Positions 5,259 to 6,956 of a stretch of DNA of 6,956 nt are shown piece after piece. This DNA is from Desulfobacula sp. (GTDB lineage Bacteria; Desulfobacterota; Desulfobacteria; Desulfobacterales; Desulfobacteraceae), in assembly GCA_029940235.1 (NCBI GenBank), contig JAOZRI010000119.1:1-6956 (forward strand), given 5' to 3'. A program made the translations under genes and the position numbers. The notes beneath the pieces are model-generated. The model had not been told where the DNA came from and made no database searches. It saw only the letters and a list, made by a program, of their open reading frames with translations. How positions within the stretch are numbered: position 1 is the first letter of the stretch; each line of letters begins with the position of its first letter.

Positions 5259-6956
5259 TTAACCTCTCATCCAGGTGTGATATTTTTTGACCCAGTTCAA
5301 AAGCTTTTTTGGTGCATGTTTTTTCTTCCAGTTTCCTGCCACATATTTATTGGCCTCAGCAAGTGTAGGGTAGATATGAATAGTCCCCAGAATCTTGTTT
5401 AAACCAAGGTTGTGTTTCATGGCAAGGACATACTCAGCAATAAGATCACCTGCATGGGAACCTGCAATGGTAACACCAATAATTTTATCGCTCTTTGGTT
5501 TTGTCAATACTTTTACCACGCCATGATCTTCTGAGTCACAGATTGCCCTGTCTAAATCATCAATACCATAGGTTGTCACTTCATAGTCAATATTTTTTTG
5601 TTTTGCATCCTGCTCGTTGAGTCCGACCCGTGCGACTTCAGGGTCGGTATAAGTAGCCCAGGGGATAACCCGGTAGTCCACAGCATATTTCTTAAGGTTT
5701 CCAAAAAGAGCATTGACAGATGCATACCATGCCTGGTGTGCAGCTGTATGGGTAAACTGGTAAGGTCCTGTGACATCACCTGCGCAAAAAATGTTGGGAA
5801 AATTGGTCTGGAGCATCTGGTTTGCTTCAATTGTGCCTCTCTGGGTCAGGTTCACTCCAATATCGTTAAGTCCAAACCCTTTTGTATTGGGTTTTCTTCC
5901 CACTGCCAGCAGAATTTCGTCAAATGCAATCTGTTTTTCTTCATCCTTGCATTTGCACACAAGAAATTTTTTATCATCTTTTATAATAATTTCACTGGTG
6001 GTGTGCTCTGTTAACACTGCAATATTTTCATCTTCAAATTTTTTCTTTACCATATCTGAAATTTCACTGTCTTCCTTTGCAAGAATGCTTTTTCCGCGTA
6101 CAATCATCACTACATTGGAGCCCAGTCTTGCAAAGGTTTGAGCCAGCTCTGCTCCTATGGGACCTCCTCCGAGGACAAGAAGTTTTTCAGGAAGCTTTTT
6201 TATATCCCAGACAGTATCAGATGTCAGGTATTGGATTTTCTCAATACCTTTAATGGATGGAATAAATGGTCTTGCACCTGTTGCAATTACAATACTGCGG
6301 GTGGTAATTGTCTTGTCATTTACCAATACTTTGAATGGGGATAATATTTTTGCTTCCCCCTGGATGCAGTTAACACCAAGATCAGTATAACGTTCAATGG
6401 AATCATGGGGCTCAACCTTTTTTATGATTTTGTGAACTCTGGCCATGACCCTGTCAAAGGAAAAATCAATGGAAGCTTTGTTAAATCCAAAATCTTCTGC
6501 ACGTTTTGCATAGGAGAGCATTTTTGCAGAGCGGATCAGGGCTTTACTTGGAACACATCCGGTATTAAGGCAGTCTCCACCCATTTTATGCTTTTCAATG
6601 AGTGCTACCTTTGATTTAACCACAGCAGCAATATAAGATGTTACAAGTCCTGCCGAGCCTGCACCAATCACCACCAGGTTATAATCAAACTTCTCTGGTT
6701 TTTTAAAAGAAGCATATATTTTTTTTGCCTTTATAAAGCCAATAAGTTTTTTTGCGATAATGGGGAATATTCCCAGCAGCACAAAAGAAAAAATCAGTCC
6801 GGGTGATAGGATATTGCCCAGAGAATCAATCTTACTCAATTGGGTTCCGGCATTAACAAATACAATTGTTCCTGCAAGCATGCCTATCTGGCTGACAAGG
6901 AAAAAACGGATGGTTGAAATAGGAGTCAGGCCCATGACAAGGTTGATGACAAAAAA
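5259..6956 (-). CDS. TVP38/DedA-like membrane segment fused to FAD pyridine-nucleotide disulfide oxidoreductase (5' end outside window)
   Basis: The frame is open to the window edge; seven codons (FFVINLV) precede the Met at 6935, so the N-terminus is missing. Numbering from that Met, residues 1-33 (MGLTPISTIRFFLVSQIGML, then AGTIVFVNAGTQL) match the end of a TVP38/TMEM64 (SNARE-associated/DedA) domain, and 43-68 is a last membrane helix. The rest resembles dihydrolipoamide dehydrogenase and mercuric reductase: FAD site GAGSAG (91-96), redox disulfide GGDC122LNTGC127VPSK, NAD(P)H site GGGPIG (256-261), GRKPNTKG, and CAGDVTG (384-390). The C-terminal interface motif is HIYPTLAE, with Tyr522 where lipoamide dehydrogenase has its catalytic His, and there is no MerA-type C-terminal Cys pair. 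It is therefore neither a typical Lpd nor MerA; a membrane-tethered thiol or metalloid-related reductase is plausible. Such fusions occur widely in bacteria. Stop TAA; 92 nt before the peroxidase-like gene. The substrate is unknown. Confidence 0.9.
   Translation of the reverse strand, partial: FFVINLVMGLTPISTIRFFLVSQIGMLAGTIVFVNAGTQLSKIDSLGNILSPGLIFSFVLLGIFPIIAKKLIGFIKAKKIYASFKKPEKFDYNLVVIGAGSAGLVTSYIAAVVKSKVALIEKHKMGGDCLNTGCVPSKALIRSAKMLSYAKRAEDFGFNKASIDFSFDRVMARVHKIIKKVEPHDSIERYTDLGVNCIQGEAKILSPFKVLVNDKTITTRSIVIATGARPFIPSIKGIEKIQYLTSDTVWDIKKLPEKLLVLGGGPIGAELAQTFARLGSNVVMIVRGKSILAKEDSEISDMVKKKFEDENIAVLTEHTTSEIIIKDDKKFLVCKCKDEEKQIAFDEILLAVGRKPNTKGFGLNDIGVNLTQRGTIEANQMLQTNFPNIFCAGDVTGPYQFTHTAAHQAWYASVNALFGNLKKYAVDYRVIPWATYTDPEVARVGLNEQDAKQKNIDYEVTTYGIDDLDRAICDSEDHGVVKVLTKPKSDKIIGVTIAGSHAGDLIAEYVLAMKHNLGLNKILGTIHIYPTLAEANKYVAGNWKKKHAPKKLLNWVKKYHTWMRG

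Noticed and set aside
1..6956. CRISPR arrays, tRNA or rRNA genes, insertion sequences and attachment sites.
   Set aside because: No direct-repeat arrays, cloverleaf-like stretches, transposase motifs or terminal inverted repeats were seen.

Overview
The window holds seven genes, all on the minus strand, so transcription runs from position 6956 toward position 1. In that order they are: (1) a TVP38/DedA-like membrane segment fused to a FAD pyridine-nucleotide disulfide oxidoreductase (5' end outside the window); (2) a small AhpD/carboxymuconolactone-decarboxylase-type peroxidase-like protein; (3) the arsenosugar radical SAM protein ArsS; (4) a large YyaL/SPATA20-type protein with a CHWC thioredoxin-like domain and a signal peptide; (5) a rubredoxin-like domain joined to a four-helix DUF2231-type membrane domain; (6) a stand-alone rubredoxin with an unusual CX4C first knuckle; (7) a single-domain rhodanese (3' end outside the window). 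The DNA is AT-rich with many A/T runs. Gaps are short (92, 3, 99, 144, 168 and 50 nt), so most or all of this may be one operon, or two if the weak promoter candidate near 583-612 is real.

The most important observation is that two genes end too early if read with the standard code, and in both the in-frame UGA sits exactly where the family has its key cysteine. In the rhodanese the UGA (50-52) replaces the catalytic Cys of the active-site loop, giving VYU-AVGGRS, and the frame continues with rhodanese-like sequence to the window edge. In ArsS the UGA (3850-3852) falls in the C-terminal CTAGAG..(C/U)GG motif, and the frame continues GGAIDA before a second UGA. Just after each UGA the RNA can fold into a hairpin with a GU in a small apical loop about 20 nt downstream, the layout of a bacterial SECIS element. 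Both genes are therefore read here as selenoproteins, not truncated genes.

Organism: selenocysteine used in several proteins of one locus, abundant rubredoxins, AT-rich DNA and a selenoprotein form of ArsS all point to an anaerobic, probably sulfate-reducing Desulfobacterota (Desulfobacterales-like) bacterium. This is inference; no rRNA or other phylogenetic marker is present.

Function: ArsS and its peroxidase-like partner are hallmark genes of arsenosugar biosynthesis, in which ArsS transfers the 5'-deoxyadenosyl group of SAM to dimethylated trivalent arsenic. TVP38-type/oxidoreductase and rhodanese genes plausibly belong to the same redox and arsenic/sulfur/selenium-handling locus. The thioredoxin-like protein and the two rubredoxins suggest a thiol and low-potential electron-transfer role, but no sequence evidence here shows that they act on arsenic. 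ArsM and the arsenosugar glycosyltransferases are not in the window and might lie upstream of position 6956.
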